A stretch of 64,000 nt of DNA from the NCBI GenBank assembly GCA_964453435.1, contig CAYVQZ010000009.1, forward strand, positions 1 through 64,000, written 5' to 3'. This DNA is from CAYVQZ01 sp964453435. GTDB taxonomy: Bacteria > Abyssobacteria > SURF-5. The translations under genes and the position numbers were made by a program. Positions within the stretch are counted from its first letter, which is position 1; each line of letters starts with the position of its first letter. Positions 25,535 to 33,236 of this stretch are shown here, one piece after another. The notes below the pieces were generated by a model. It worked only from the letters and a program-made list of their open reading frames with translations, searched no databases and had not been told where the DNA came from.

Positions 25535-26253
25535 CTTCTTTTCCTCCCTTCAAAATAGGCCCTGAAAACCGCAATCGCCACAAGAAGCATCGTTTTCAGG
25601 GGATATGTAACGTGACTCAGCCAGTTGTACATCGAGCGACCGGACGTTCGCTCGGCCATGCGGACCGGGTGCTCGACGATTCGCATGCCGGCAAAGCTGA
25701 GAGACACTATCGCTTCCGCATGGAAATCGACGAACTGTTCGGAGACCAGGCTCTCATACGCCCTCCTGTTGACGGCCTTGAATCCGGACGTCGTATCGTA
25801 AATCCGGGCACCGGTGGCGAACAGCGTGACCCAGGAAAACAACCACATCCCCATCCGCCGCCCGAGCGGTCCGGTGAGCTTGCGGTCTCCAATGAAGCGG
25901 GAGCCGATGACCACATCGGCCTTCTCCCGTTTCAACGCCGACAGCAACCCGTCGATGTCTTCCGGATTATGCTGGCCGTCGCCATCCAGAAAGACGACCA
26001 TCTCATACCCCTTCATCCGGGCATATTTGATACCCGTCTGCACGGCTCGGGCATAGCCGAGGTTACATGGAAGCCGAAGCAGCGAGACCCCCTGCGCCCG
26101 CGCCACGCGAGCCGTATCATCCGACGAACCGTCGTCGACAACCACGATGTCGCATGCGGCCGCGTGCGTTTTCACCCTTTCGATGACCCGTCCAATCGAG
26201 TCCCGCTCATTATAGGCGGGAATGATAACAAGCGTATTGTTCTCAGTCACCAT
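25531..26253 (-). CDS. Family 2 glycosyltransferase (polyprenyl-phosphate sugar synthase type)
   Basis: A protein of 240 residues. The N-terminus LVIIPAYNERDSI, the nucleotide site VVDDGSSDDTA and the metal-binding block FLDGDGQHNPEDI define a GT-A fold of the dolichyl-phosphate mannose synthase type. There is no large C-terminal membrane domain; a hydrophobic segment near the end may dock it to the DUF2304 partner. It would make a polyprenyl-phosphate-linked sugar on the cytosolic side. It overlaps the methyltransferase by 11 bases. Confidence 0.87.
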   Translation of the reverse strand: MVTENNTLVIIPAYNERDSIGRVIERVKTHAAACDIVVVDDGSSDDTARVARAQGVSLLRLPCNLGYARAVQTGIKYARMKGYEMVVFLDGDGQHNPEDIDGLLSALKREKADVVIGSRFIGDRKLTGPLGRRMGMWLFSWVTLFATGARIYDTTSGFKAVNRRAYESLVSEQFVDFHAEAIVSLSFAGMRIVEHPVRMAERTSGRSMYNWLSHVTYPLKTMLLVAIAVFRAYFEGRKRR

Positions 26254-26926
26254 CGTTCCGGACAGTCTGTTTCTGCGCGATCAGTATGGTGTTCATCCCG
26301 AAGAAAAATTCCGCATCGAAAACCTTTAACGGGCCCGTCATGAATCGGGGCATTTTGTTCGGGAAAATCATGCCGGTGGAACATAGATGTCGGACCGCCA
26401 GCTTGTTGGTCTCGGCGCATCGCCTGAGAAAAGCCCGCGAGAACCGTAACCCGCCCCGCTCGTGACGCACGAGCAGCGAAAACAGGGCGACCGCGGGGTT
26501 GGCGCGGTTCGGTTCCACCAGCACGACGTATTCCCGGCTCACTCGCTTCAGTTCCGCGACCACGGAGATGGGATCCGGCACATGGTGAAGCAAACATGCC
26601 GAGAGCACAACATCGAACGCTCCGTCTCGAAACGGTAAGCAGAGAGCATCGGCAAGGGCCTTCCTGCATGGATTCATGCGAAGAAGCTTCATGGACGCAT
26701 CGACAGCGAAACACTCGGCGTGCTCTCGAAGATAGTACGAATACGTACCGTTTCCCGAGCCGACATCCAGAATACGGGTTCCCTTGCGCAGCGGCACACG
26801 CTCGAGGATGAGATTCAACTTGGGAACAACACATGCGCGGACGACAGGGTGCCACGGAGGCCGGTAGGCGATGCCCGCTTCCCAATATTCGCGCTGATAC
26901 TTCTGCGATTGTCGGCTTGTGCTCAC
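26243..26926 (-). CDS. Class I SAM-dependent methyltransferase
   Basis: A protein of 227 residues. Motif I ILDVGSGNGTYS binds SAM, with VDAS after the second strand and the acidic post-motif block FDVVLSACLLHHVPDP, as in Methyltransf_11 proteins. The substrate is unknown; position between a kinase and glycosyltransferases suggests a small molecule or glycan. It starts at GTG 26926, sharing one base with the TAG stop of the kinase gene (TAGTG). Confidence 0.85.
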   Translation of the reverse strand: MSTSRQSQKYQREYWEAGIAYRPPWHPVVRACVVPKLNLILERVPLRKGTRILDVGSGNGTYSYYLREHAECFAVDASMKLLRMNPCRKALADALCLPFRDGAFDVVLSACLLHHVPDPISVVAELKRVSREYVVLVEPNRANPAVALFSLLVRHERGGLRFSRAFLRRCAETNKLAVRHLCSTGMIFPNKMPRFMTGPLKVFDAEFFFGMNTILIAQKQTVRNDGD

Positions 26927-27783
26927 TAAATTTGTGATCGGGCCGCACGTTTCAGGTCGAGCATCAACTCGAGCATCGATTGGTAGCGATTCTTCGGATT
27001 CTTCTCGATCGCCCTCATTATCACCCTGTCAACGTGGTGATGCAACTCGGGTTTATGCTTGGAAAGCGGCGTCGGTTTCAATCGCCTGTTTACTATCTCT
27101 CGCGTGATTTCTTCCGCCGTTTTGCCGGGGTAAGGGGATTGGCCGGTGAAAAGCTCGTAACTTGTCACACCAAGCGAGTATATGTCTGTCCGAACGTCCA
27201 CCTTCTTTCGGGTGAGCTGTTCCGGCGCCATATATTTCTTCGTGCCCCGAAGCTTGTCGCGAGTCAGCGAAAAGAAGCTGTTCGCCTGAGAGAGACCGAA
27301 GTCGGCTATCTTCACGGCGCCCTTCGGCGAAATGAGAATGTTCTCCGGCTTCATGTCTCCGTGTACGATACCATGTTGGTGGATATACTCGAGCCCCTGG
27401 CAAACCGCAATGGTCAGGTCCACCGCCTGGAACATCGTGAGGTCCTGTTCCACAATGTGACGGCGCATGTTCCACCCTTCGACAAGCTCCATCACCAGGT
27501 AGCCGCGCTTCGTCTTTTGCTTCGGGCTCTGAGTTTTAATGAGTCGAAAAAATCGGATGATATTGGGATGCTGCAACTCAAGCGCAATCTTGAATTCGTG
27601 GTCAAGGTATTGGGATTTGCGCCGGTCGGAAAGAAAGTCTTCCGGAAGCACCTTGACGGCGACAAGCTGGCCCTTCGTTTCGTCGACGGCCTTATAAACG
27701 ATTCCCATTCCTCCCCGACCGATCTCGTTCAGGAGGCGATAATTCTCTATCCTGTCATTCGAAGAAGAGCCCGCTCCACTCAT
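26926..27783 (-). CDS. Ser/Thr protein kinase (PknB-like, no membrane anchor)
   Basis: A protein of 285 residues that is almost entirely kinase domain. The P-loop is IGRGGMGIVYKAV (from residue 21), the ATP lysine is Lys44 in VAVKVL, the catalytic loop is HGDMKPENIL (residues 141-150) and DFG is at 161-163. The usual HRD arginine is Gly142, making this a non-RD kinase that may not need activation-loop phosphorylation. APE and other C-lobe blocks are intact (MAPEQL, DIYSLGVTSYELFTGQSPY). The start is ATG 27783, with GAGGTG seven bases upstream. It is the first gene of the glycosyltransferase operon. Confidence 0.9.
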   Translation of the reverse strand: MSGAGSSSNDRIENYRLLNEIGRGGMGIVYKAVDETKGQLVAVKVLPEDFLSDRRKSQYLDHEFKIALELQHPNIIRFFRLIKTQSPKQKTKRGYLVMELVEGWNMRRHIVEQDLTMFQAVDLTIAVCQGLEYIHQHGIVHGDMKPENILISPKGAVKIADFGLSQANSFFSLTRDKLRGTKKYMAPEQLTRKKVDVRTDIYSLGVTSYELFTGQSPYPGKTAEEITREIVNRRLKPTPLSKHKPELHHHVDRVIMRAIEKNPKNRYQSMLELMLDLKRAARSQI

Positions 27784-27826
27784 CCTTTCACACCTCGGGA
27801 CGTCGTCTTCCCAAATTTTCAGCACC

Positions 27827-27855
27827 ATTTTAGCACTTCACAATGGGAGTGTCAA
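27827..27855 (-). promoter_or_regulatory. Promoter of the kinase-glycosyltransferase operon
   Basis: On the minus strand, TTGACA (27855-27850) and TAAAAT (27832-27827) are 17 bp apart. An imperfect dyad resembling CIRCE half-sites overlaps it (27830-27855), but its spacer is 8 bases, not 9, and one half is mostly the -35 box. Confidence 0.8.
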
Positions 27856-27871
27856 CAAGAGATTGCAGAGA

Positions 27872-29590
27872 TTATCCGGCGGTTTTTCCGGCTTCCCCGG
27901 ACCGGTTCCCCACCTCGGGGAGAGGCGCTGGAGACGAACCTGAAGGTATGAGAATCGTGTCCGATTGCACATGAAAGCCCGCTGAGTATCGCTCACGCAC
28001 CCATTTATCAACCAGCTCCAATCGAGCCTGCGCCCATGCCGCTTCTTCCGAATCGCTCGACAAAATGAGTGCGGGCGGGACACGCCCGAGCTCGGCAAGC
28101 ATGAGCGTCTGCAACCGTGCAGGAATCGCGTAGGCGGCCTGACAGTAGGATGTCGAATTGGCTCGGTCAGCCAGGAAATAGTACGCTCCCTGGTTCGAAA
28201 AATCAAAAATCGGCTCGTCCACAGACGAGTTCCTGCAAATGAGTTCCGTCGTTCTCTTTATCTGTTCGGCCTGCTCCGGCGGAACCTTGATTCCTCCTGA
28301 CTGCGGGATATCGAGAACCGCGCAACGGGGCAGATTCTTTTCTTTCCATGTCTCGAGCCGCGCCCGTCGGGCGACAATCCCCCCGTTCCTGCACGTGGCG
28401 GCGAAATAAAGAGCCAGTCCGATTATCATCAGGCCGATAACAGGATAACCGAGACCGAGCCGCCTCAGCTTCTCGAAGCGGGCGTCGGAGCGGCCGAAAT
28501 CATTCCCTTCACAACCCCGACGGAAGAGAAAAGCCCTTTCAAGGTAGCAGACATTCAGGACCCAGAACGGCGCGATCGAATACATGAGGTGACCTTCATC
28601 GGCCCGACCCATTGCGGAACGGAAGAAGACGAGCCCCATGACCGTCACCAGGAGCAGGATGCTTTCCTCCCGCTGAAGACGCCTCCGCATGAGCGTGGCC
28701 CCGACGAAAAGCGCCACACAGAAATACACAAAAGCCGGATAGTACCATTTCACGAAGAGATACAGAGCCCGGTTGCGCGCGGTTGCGTTTTCGAAAGGCC
28801 CCATCAAGCCGGCCGGCGAGGGCGGGGCCATTCCCCATGTCACCGCCTGATATCTGACCTGAAAATAACAATTCCGAAAGAACTCGTCGAGTATTCCGAC
28901 CCACACGAGATACGTCAGAAACGGCAGGGCTCCGACAAAGATTCCCAGCGTGTATGCCGACACCGCGCGCCCGAACGTTTCCGTCGGGAGCCGTCGGCCA
29001 TACGAATTGAGAGGAATAAAAACCGCGGCAATGGCGAGAGCGTAAAGACCGGTGTCGAGACTGTAGAAAACCCCGAGCGCGGCGAACATGCCCGCAAAAA
29101 AGAGCGGCAGTCTCGCACTGCCGTCTCCCGCCGCGAGCATTGCGACGCTGAGGAAACAAAGAAGGTGCCGGTCATTAATCAGCACGTCTGCAAACGCCAG
29201 CAGCAGGAAAGCGGGAAGAATCCAGAGTTTGCGCCGAAACAGCCCGTAGAGAAAGAAATAGACCCCCGTCCACGATGCGGCAATGAGGAACCCGCTCACG
29301 TCGCCGTGAGTCATCCGCCTGTTGGCCGCGACCGACGCGCCGAAGAGCGAGAAGGCTGCTCTCGTTTTCAGGAGGTTGACTCCCCAGCCGTGCTGGAGGT
29401 AGACGTCGCGGAAGGGCAGTTTTCCCCGAAGAGTCTCGGATGCCGGCGAGAGCGATTCTCCCTCATGAAAAAGGTCGACGGGACCATGAATGTTGGAATC
29501 ATAAAAGGCGAAATAAAGGAGGACGGGAATCACAAAGAGAGCGACAATGCGACGAACAGGGTGGTTGTTCTTCGTTCGGGGTTCGCTCAT
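27872..29590 (-). CDS. Large polytopic membrane protein, GT-C-like, unknown role
   Basis: A protein of 572 residues with about 10-12 hydrophobic segments and a C-terminal soluble domain of roughly 150 residues (NLPRCAVLDIPQSGG onward). The first periplasmic loop has DLFHEGESLSPASETLRGK followed by PFRDVYLQHGWG, a pattern seen in unassigned membrane proteins annotated as glycosyltransferases. The overall plan (first-loop acidic motif, many helices, C-terminal soluble domain) resembles the GT-C protein at 23166-25172. It follows the SCP2 gene by 37 bp. The substrate is unknown. Confidence 0.6.
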   Translation of the reverse strand: MSEPRTKNNHPVRRIVALFVIPVLLYFAFYDSNIHGPVDLFHEGESLSPASETLRGKLPFRDVYLQHGWGVNLLKTRAAFSLFGASVAANRRMTHGDVSGFLIAASWTGVYFFLYGLFRRKLWILPAFLLLAFADVLINDRHLLCFLSVAMLAAGDGSARLPLFFAGMFAALGVFYSLDTGLYALAIAAVFIPLNSYGRRLPTETFGRAVSAYTLGIFVGALPFLTYLVWVGILDEFFRNCYFQVRYQAVTWGMAPPSPAGLMGPFENATARNRALYLFVKWYYPAFVYFCVALFVGATLMRRRLQREESILLLVTVMGLVFFRSAMGRADEGHLMYSIAPFWVLNVCYLERAFLFRRGCEGNDFGRSDARFEKLRRLGLGYPVIGLMIIGLALYFAATCRNGGIVARRARLETWKEKNLPRCAVLDIPQSGGIKVPPEQAEQIKRTTELICRNSSVDEPIFDFSNQGAYYFLADRANSTSYCQAAYAIPARLQTLMLAELGRVPPALILSSDSEEAAWAQARLELVDKWVRERYSAGFHVQSDTILIPSGSSPAPLPEVGNRSGEAGKTAG

Positions 29591-29627
29591 TGAAAGCCGG
29601 CCTGTCGATTCGCCAGGGAGCGCTTAT

Positions 29628-30065
29628 TCACAGAAGGAGATGGTCATAACCTTCGTCGTCCAACATATCCCGGTACTTCTGATAAACGGATTTGGTTATC
29701 GGAATAAGTTTCAGGGCCTTGGGAACGCTGCCTTTCGCCTTGATACGTCCCCTCGCGATTGCGAGCGGCACATTCTCTTTGCCCTGGAAATACTTGTTCG
29801 CGACGTCCGAATCCATTTTCATCTCGACCTCGGGTTCCCACTCGCATGTACCCCATTTCCATCTCAGGAAATGTCCCTTCTTCGCCGCTGCCGGGTCGGC
29901 ATACGTGGCATTCAGAACCAGGCCGAGGTCGGAGAATTCCCAGCGCTGCGGCACGCGCGCCGCGGCGAGTTTCGGCCCCATGCGAGGGTCGGTGCTCATC
30001 AGCGTGAACAGCTTGTCGAAGACTTCTTTGAATTCTTTCTTGCTCTTGAATTTCGCCTCGGCCAT
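29628..30065 (-). CDS. SCP2 sterol/lipid-binding domain protein
   Basis: A protein of 145 residues. The C-terminal half, SDVANKYFQGKENVPLAIAR followed by GRIKAKG and ALKLIPITKSVYQKYRDML, is the SCP-2 fold, a hydrophobic pocket that carries lipids or acyl chains. There is no signal peptide, so it acts in the cytosol. The start is ATG 30065 with GGGAGGG upstream; the longer open frame is not used. It lies 103 bp after two ArsA ATPases and near a lipase, which supports a lipid-related role for the neighbourhood (inference). Confidence 0.8.
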   Translation of the reverse strand: MAEAKFKSKKEFKEVFDKLFTLMSTDPRMGPKLAAARVPQRWEFSDLGLVLNATYADPAAAKKGHFLRWKWGTCEWEPEVEMKMDSDVANKYFQGKENVPLAIARGRIKAKGSVPKALKLIPITKSVYQKYRDMLDDEGYDHLLL

Positions 30066-30168
30066 CCCTTCTTCCCTCCCGGTGTTCCGCGAAAGCTCTC
30101 TCTTTCGCCCGCTTCCCGTTGCTCGGCCGCGCCGCTCCGGCAAGACGAAGGAACAGCGCGACCCGCTT

Positions 30169-31353
30169 CTAATTATTTCCAAAAACGTGCTTGTTCACCT
30201 CCATCAACCCTCCGATGTCGTACACGTCCGTGTCGAAAAAAGGCACCACCCGGATGTTAGTCGATTCCCCGTTCGTGTGTTCGAGCAGCCGACGAATGTT
30301 TTCTTCGTCTATCTCGGCGAGGTTCTCGAAATTTTTCAAGTTCCCGATCAGACGCGCAGTTACCGAATGCATCGCCCGTTCTTCCCTGTCGTTTTGGGAG
30401 AGAGAGGCGCTGAGCTTCCGCGCCAGTTCCGCAGAAGCTCCGTCCGACAACAGGCGGACCGTCTGAGCATCGAGTCGAAAGCCGATGTGCGCCTTGTTCA
30501 CTATGAGGCCGAAGAACGGCATATCGTACTCGATGAGCTTGTCATAGAAATACATCGCCTCCTCGACGGTGATGTCCTCCGGGCTGGTAACCAGCAGAAA
30601 CCCGGTTGTTCGGTCCCGAAGAAGCTCGTAGACACCGCTCGCTCGCTCCTTGAACCCGTCATACATTCCCTCGAACGCAAGAAAGAACTCGGAAGCGACT
30701 TTCAGCGCGGCAATGCCGGTGACCCGTTCGAGCGTTTTCAGGATGACGGCCGACCCTTTCTGGAACACGCGAATGCCCGCCCTGCCAGCCGAGAAGTAGG
30801 GTTTCAGGAACCACTTGAGCACACTGCCGTCGAGAAACTCCGTCATCCGCCGCGGGGCATCCAGAAAGTCCAGCGCGTGCTTCGTCGGCGGCGTGTCGAG
30901 CACAATCAGGTCGTATTTGTCTTCGTAATAAATCTCATACAGCTTTTCCATCGCCATGTATTCCTGCGAACCGGCAAACGCGTCCGAGATATTCTTGTAA
31001 AGAACATTGTTCAGAATCCGGTCCCGCATTTCGTCGTTCACGGAATATTTGATGACCAGTTCGTCAAATGTCCGTTTGGTGTCCAGCATCATGGCGTAGA
31101 GTTCGCCCTTGGGCTTGATGCCCGCCTCCGCAAATTTTCCGGGAGAGACGCGCCGTTCTTCATTGCCGAGTTCGCTCAGGCCGAGCGAGTTTGCGAGCCG
31201 CTTCGCGGGGTCGATCGTCAGCACGATCACCTTCTGACCGAGAACGGCCGCCTGAATCGCGACCGCCGCGGCTGTCGTCGTCTTGCCGACCCCGCCGCTG
31301 CCGCAGCAGACTATGATCTCCTTTTTTCTGATTAGCTGCTCGAAGGGCGTCAT
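30169..31353 (-). CDS. ArsA/GET3-family ATPase, second of a tandem pair, altered P-loop
   Basis: A protein of 394 residues. The P-loop is CGSGGVGKTTT (from residue 17): the family's signature lysine of the deviant Walker A motif is replaced by Ser19, while the ordinary lysine (Lys24) stays. TIDPAKRLANSLG (switch I region) and LIVLDTPPTKHALDFLDAP (switch II) are present. No arsR, arsB or arsD genes are near and the Cys triad of true ArsA is not seen, so arsenic export is unlikely. It overlaps the first ATPase by ATGA; the two probably form a heterodimer with one complete signature site (inference). Confidence 0.85.
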   Translation of the reverse strand: MTPFEQLIRKKEIIVCCGSGGVGKTTTAAAVAIQAAVLGQKVIVLTIDPAKRLANSLGLSELGNEERRVSPGKFAEAGIKPKGELYAMMLDTKRTFDELVIKYSVNDEMRDRILNNVLYKNISDAFAGSQEYMAMEKLYEIYYEDKYDLIVLDTPPTKHALDFLDAPRRMTEFLDGSVLKWFLKPYFSAGRAGIRVFQKGSAVILKTLERVTGIAALKVASEFFLAFEGMYDGFKERASGVYELLRDRTTGFLLVTSPEDITVEEAMYFYDKLIEYDMPFFGLIVNKAHIGFRLDAQTVRLLSDGASAELARKLSASLSQNDREERAMHSVTARLIGNLKNFENLAEIDEENIRRLLEHTNGESTNIRVVPFFDTDVYDIGGLMEVNKHVFGNN

Positions 31354-32336
31354 GCTCTGTTTCGTTTCCCGATTGACCGCGTCATGAACGCAGCGACCTC
31401 CTCGACCAGATGAATATCGAAGCTCTTTGCGAACACGAAAGGGATTTCCAGAAACTCATGCTTGAGCAGTCGTTTCAACTTCGAAATGTAGAACTTGTTC
31501 AGTTCTCTTCTTCGCGCTGCGGCTTCGTAACATTCGAAAAGCATGTCGGTGAATTTTTGTTCCGTTCGATTCAATGCTCTCAAATCTCCGGATGCCGCCC
31601 GTTGCCTCATCGTGTTGAGGACTGTCATATCCCGCTTCCTCAAAACCTCGGGCAACACGGAGTTGATTATGATGTAGCCGATGGGTATCGCCAATTTTTC
31701 GTTCACGGTCTGAACCATCTCGAGCGTTTCGTTGACCGGCATTTCCTCGGGAAGCGTGACAATATTCAATACTGTTTTGGCCGGATCGGTCATGAGCTCG
31801 ATGATGCGGTCGGCCTGTTTCCTGACCCATCCCAGCTTTACCGTCTCCGCCGCCGCAAACGGGACCCGCAGAAACGCAACGCCGTGACCGGTCGCAGGGG
31901 CATCGAGAATAATCACATCGTACTTCAAACGCCCGTTGCGTTCCGTCTCCTCCTCCAGCAGCATGATCTTCCCCAACGTCACGAACTCCTTGAGCCCGGG
32001 CGCGGCAGCGACGAAATAGCGATATATCTGGCTGTCGATTATCTGTCGGGCGATCCGGTTCGACCGTACCTGGGCACGGACAAAATCGTCCATCGAGTTC
32101 ATCGGCTTCAGATTCCTGGCATAGATATTCCGATGAACGACCGCCCCCTCGTACCCGGCCTCGGGAGTCCCGAAAAGACGAGAAATGCGCTCCTTCTCGT
32201 CCATCTCGACAAGGAGCACGCGCTTGCCCTGTCGAGAAGCGGCAAGGGCGAGAGCCGCGCAAACGGTGCTTTTCCCCACCCCGCCTTTTCCCGAAACAAT
32301 CAGGAAGCGCTTTTCGAATATGTCCAGCTGCTTCAT
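31350..32336 (-). CDS. ArsA/GET3-family ATPase, first of a tandem pair
   Basis: A protein of 328 residues. SGKGGVGKST (residues 15-24) is a complete deviant Walker A with signature Lys17 and Lys22; VEMDEKERISRLFG and VIILDAPATGHGVAFLRVP follow as switch regions. It is shorter than its partner at 30169-31353 and lacks the long helical insertion of eukaryotic Get3. ATG 32336 is preferred, since the frame upstream runs into the lipase gene. Such tandem pairs are known in Actinobacteria. The pair sits between a lipase and an SCP2 protein. Confidence 0.85.
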   Translation of the reverse strand: MKQLDIFEKRFLIVSGKGGVGKSTVCAALALAASRQGKRVLLVEMDEKERISRLFGTPEAGYEGAVVHRNIYARNLKPMNSMDDFVRAQVRSNRIARQIIDSQIYRYFVAAAPGLKEFVTLGKIMLLEEETERNGRLKYDVIILDAPATGHGVAFLRVPFAAAETVKLGWVRKQADRIIELMTDPAKTVLNIVTLPEEMPVNETLEMVQTVNEKLAIPIGYIIINSVLPEVLRKRDMTVLNTMRQRAASGDLRALNRTEQKFTDMLFECYEAAARRRELNKFYISKLKRLLKHEFLEIPFVFAKSFDIHLVEEVAAFMTRSIGKRNRA

Positions 32337-32346
32337 TGTCCGCCTA

Positions 32347-33177
32347 TCATGGATTCCCGTTGACCGCGCCAAGCACCTCTCGGAAAACCTGCTTCGAGAA
32401 AAGCAGCGCGATATGTCCCGTATTCCGAATCATAACATTGCGGCACAGCCCCGAAAGTTTGGCATTGTCGGGCGGCAGGACAACATTATCGAATTCAGAC
32501 CACAAAGCCGTGAATGCGACACGCCCGCCTCGGCTCAACGGCTCGCTCAGCCCCGCAAGGACTTCGGAACCCGGGGAAAACTGTTTTGACGACGGGAAAA
32601 GCCCGAGCGCCGCCATTTTTGTCCCGAAGTTCGGCGTTCCGACCGTTACCGCCGCGCGCACGCACGAGCGGCCGTCCAGATGCTCAATGAAATAGCGAAC
32701 CACCAGTCCGCCCATGCTGTGGCCGACGAGGTCCACCTCGTTGCATCCCGCCCTCGCCATGGCGGTCCGCGCCGTCTCCGAGAGCTGGCGGGCGAAGAGA
32801 GCAACAGAACCGGACGCAGGCCGAAAATTCGGCGCTATCACATTCTTCCTGCCGGCATGTGAGAGGCGGCGCCGAAGCACCAGGAACGCCGACCTGTTGT
32901 GCATATAGCCATGGCAGAGAATAAGCGGGCGTTCCCCTGCGTCGAACCGGGCCGGCGCCTCGTTGATAACGTATCCGAGAGGGTATAACACGAGGGAACA
33001 AAACGACGCCAGAATCTCGCCGGCGATACCGCATATTCTCTCACCAGGGCCGGCCTCGCCGAATTGCCCCGACGGAGCCCGCCGGTTTCCGGTCTCGTAC
33101 ACCCAAATAGCATATGTGCCGAGCACAAGCGCGGCGTCGATGACCAAAAGTATGGCGAGAACTTTCAGGATAACCAT
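32347..33177 (-). CDS. Alpha/beta hydrolase (lipase/esterase), membrane-anchored
   Basis: A protein of 276 residues. An N-terminal hydrophobic segment (residues 2-25, ILKVLAILLVIDAALVLGTY) is probably an uncleaved anchor. The core starts with PLILCHGYMHNR (oxyanion strand) and has the nucleophile elbow VDLVGHSMGGLVVR, then GTPNFGTKMA, as in triacylglycerol lipases of the PGAP1/LipA type; the final His is likely in NTGHIALL. It would act on lipid esters at the periplasmic face. It starts 59 bp after ptsI and leads directly into the ArsA pair. Confidence 0.82.
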   Translation of the reverse strand: MVILKVLAILLVIDAALVLGTYAIWVYETGNRRAPSGQFGEAGPGERICGIAGEILASFCSLVLYPLGYVINEAPARFDAGERPLILCHGYMHNRSAFLVLRRRLSHAGRKNVIAPNFRPASGSVALFARQLSETARTAMARAGCNEVDLVGHSMGGLVVRYFIEHLDGRSCVRAAVTVGTPNFGTKMAALGLFPSSKQFSPGSEVLAGLSEPLSRGGRVAFTALWSEFDNVVLPPDNAKLSGLCRNVMIRNTGHIALLFSKQVFREVLGAVNGNP

Positions 33178-33236
33178 CGGAAGAGGTCAAGAACCACTGT
33201 CGTAAGCGCGAGGCGCATCAATTCGAAGTCAATCTC

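Noticed and set aside
27830..27855. CIRCE-like dyad (TTAGCACTT and GAGTGTCAA) over the kinase promoter
   Set aside because: The spacer is 8, not 9, there are three mismatches in 18, and the right half is mostly the -35 box. Kept only as a note in the promoter entry.
30169..32336. Arsenite export system
   Set aside because: No arsB, arsC, arsD or arsR, and the metal-binding Cys residues of true ArsA are not seen.
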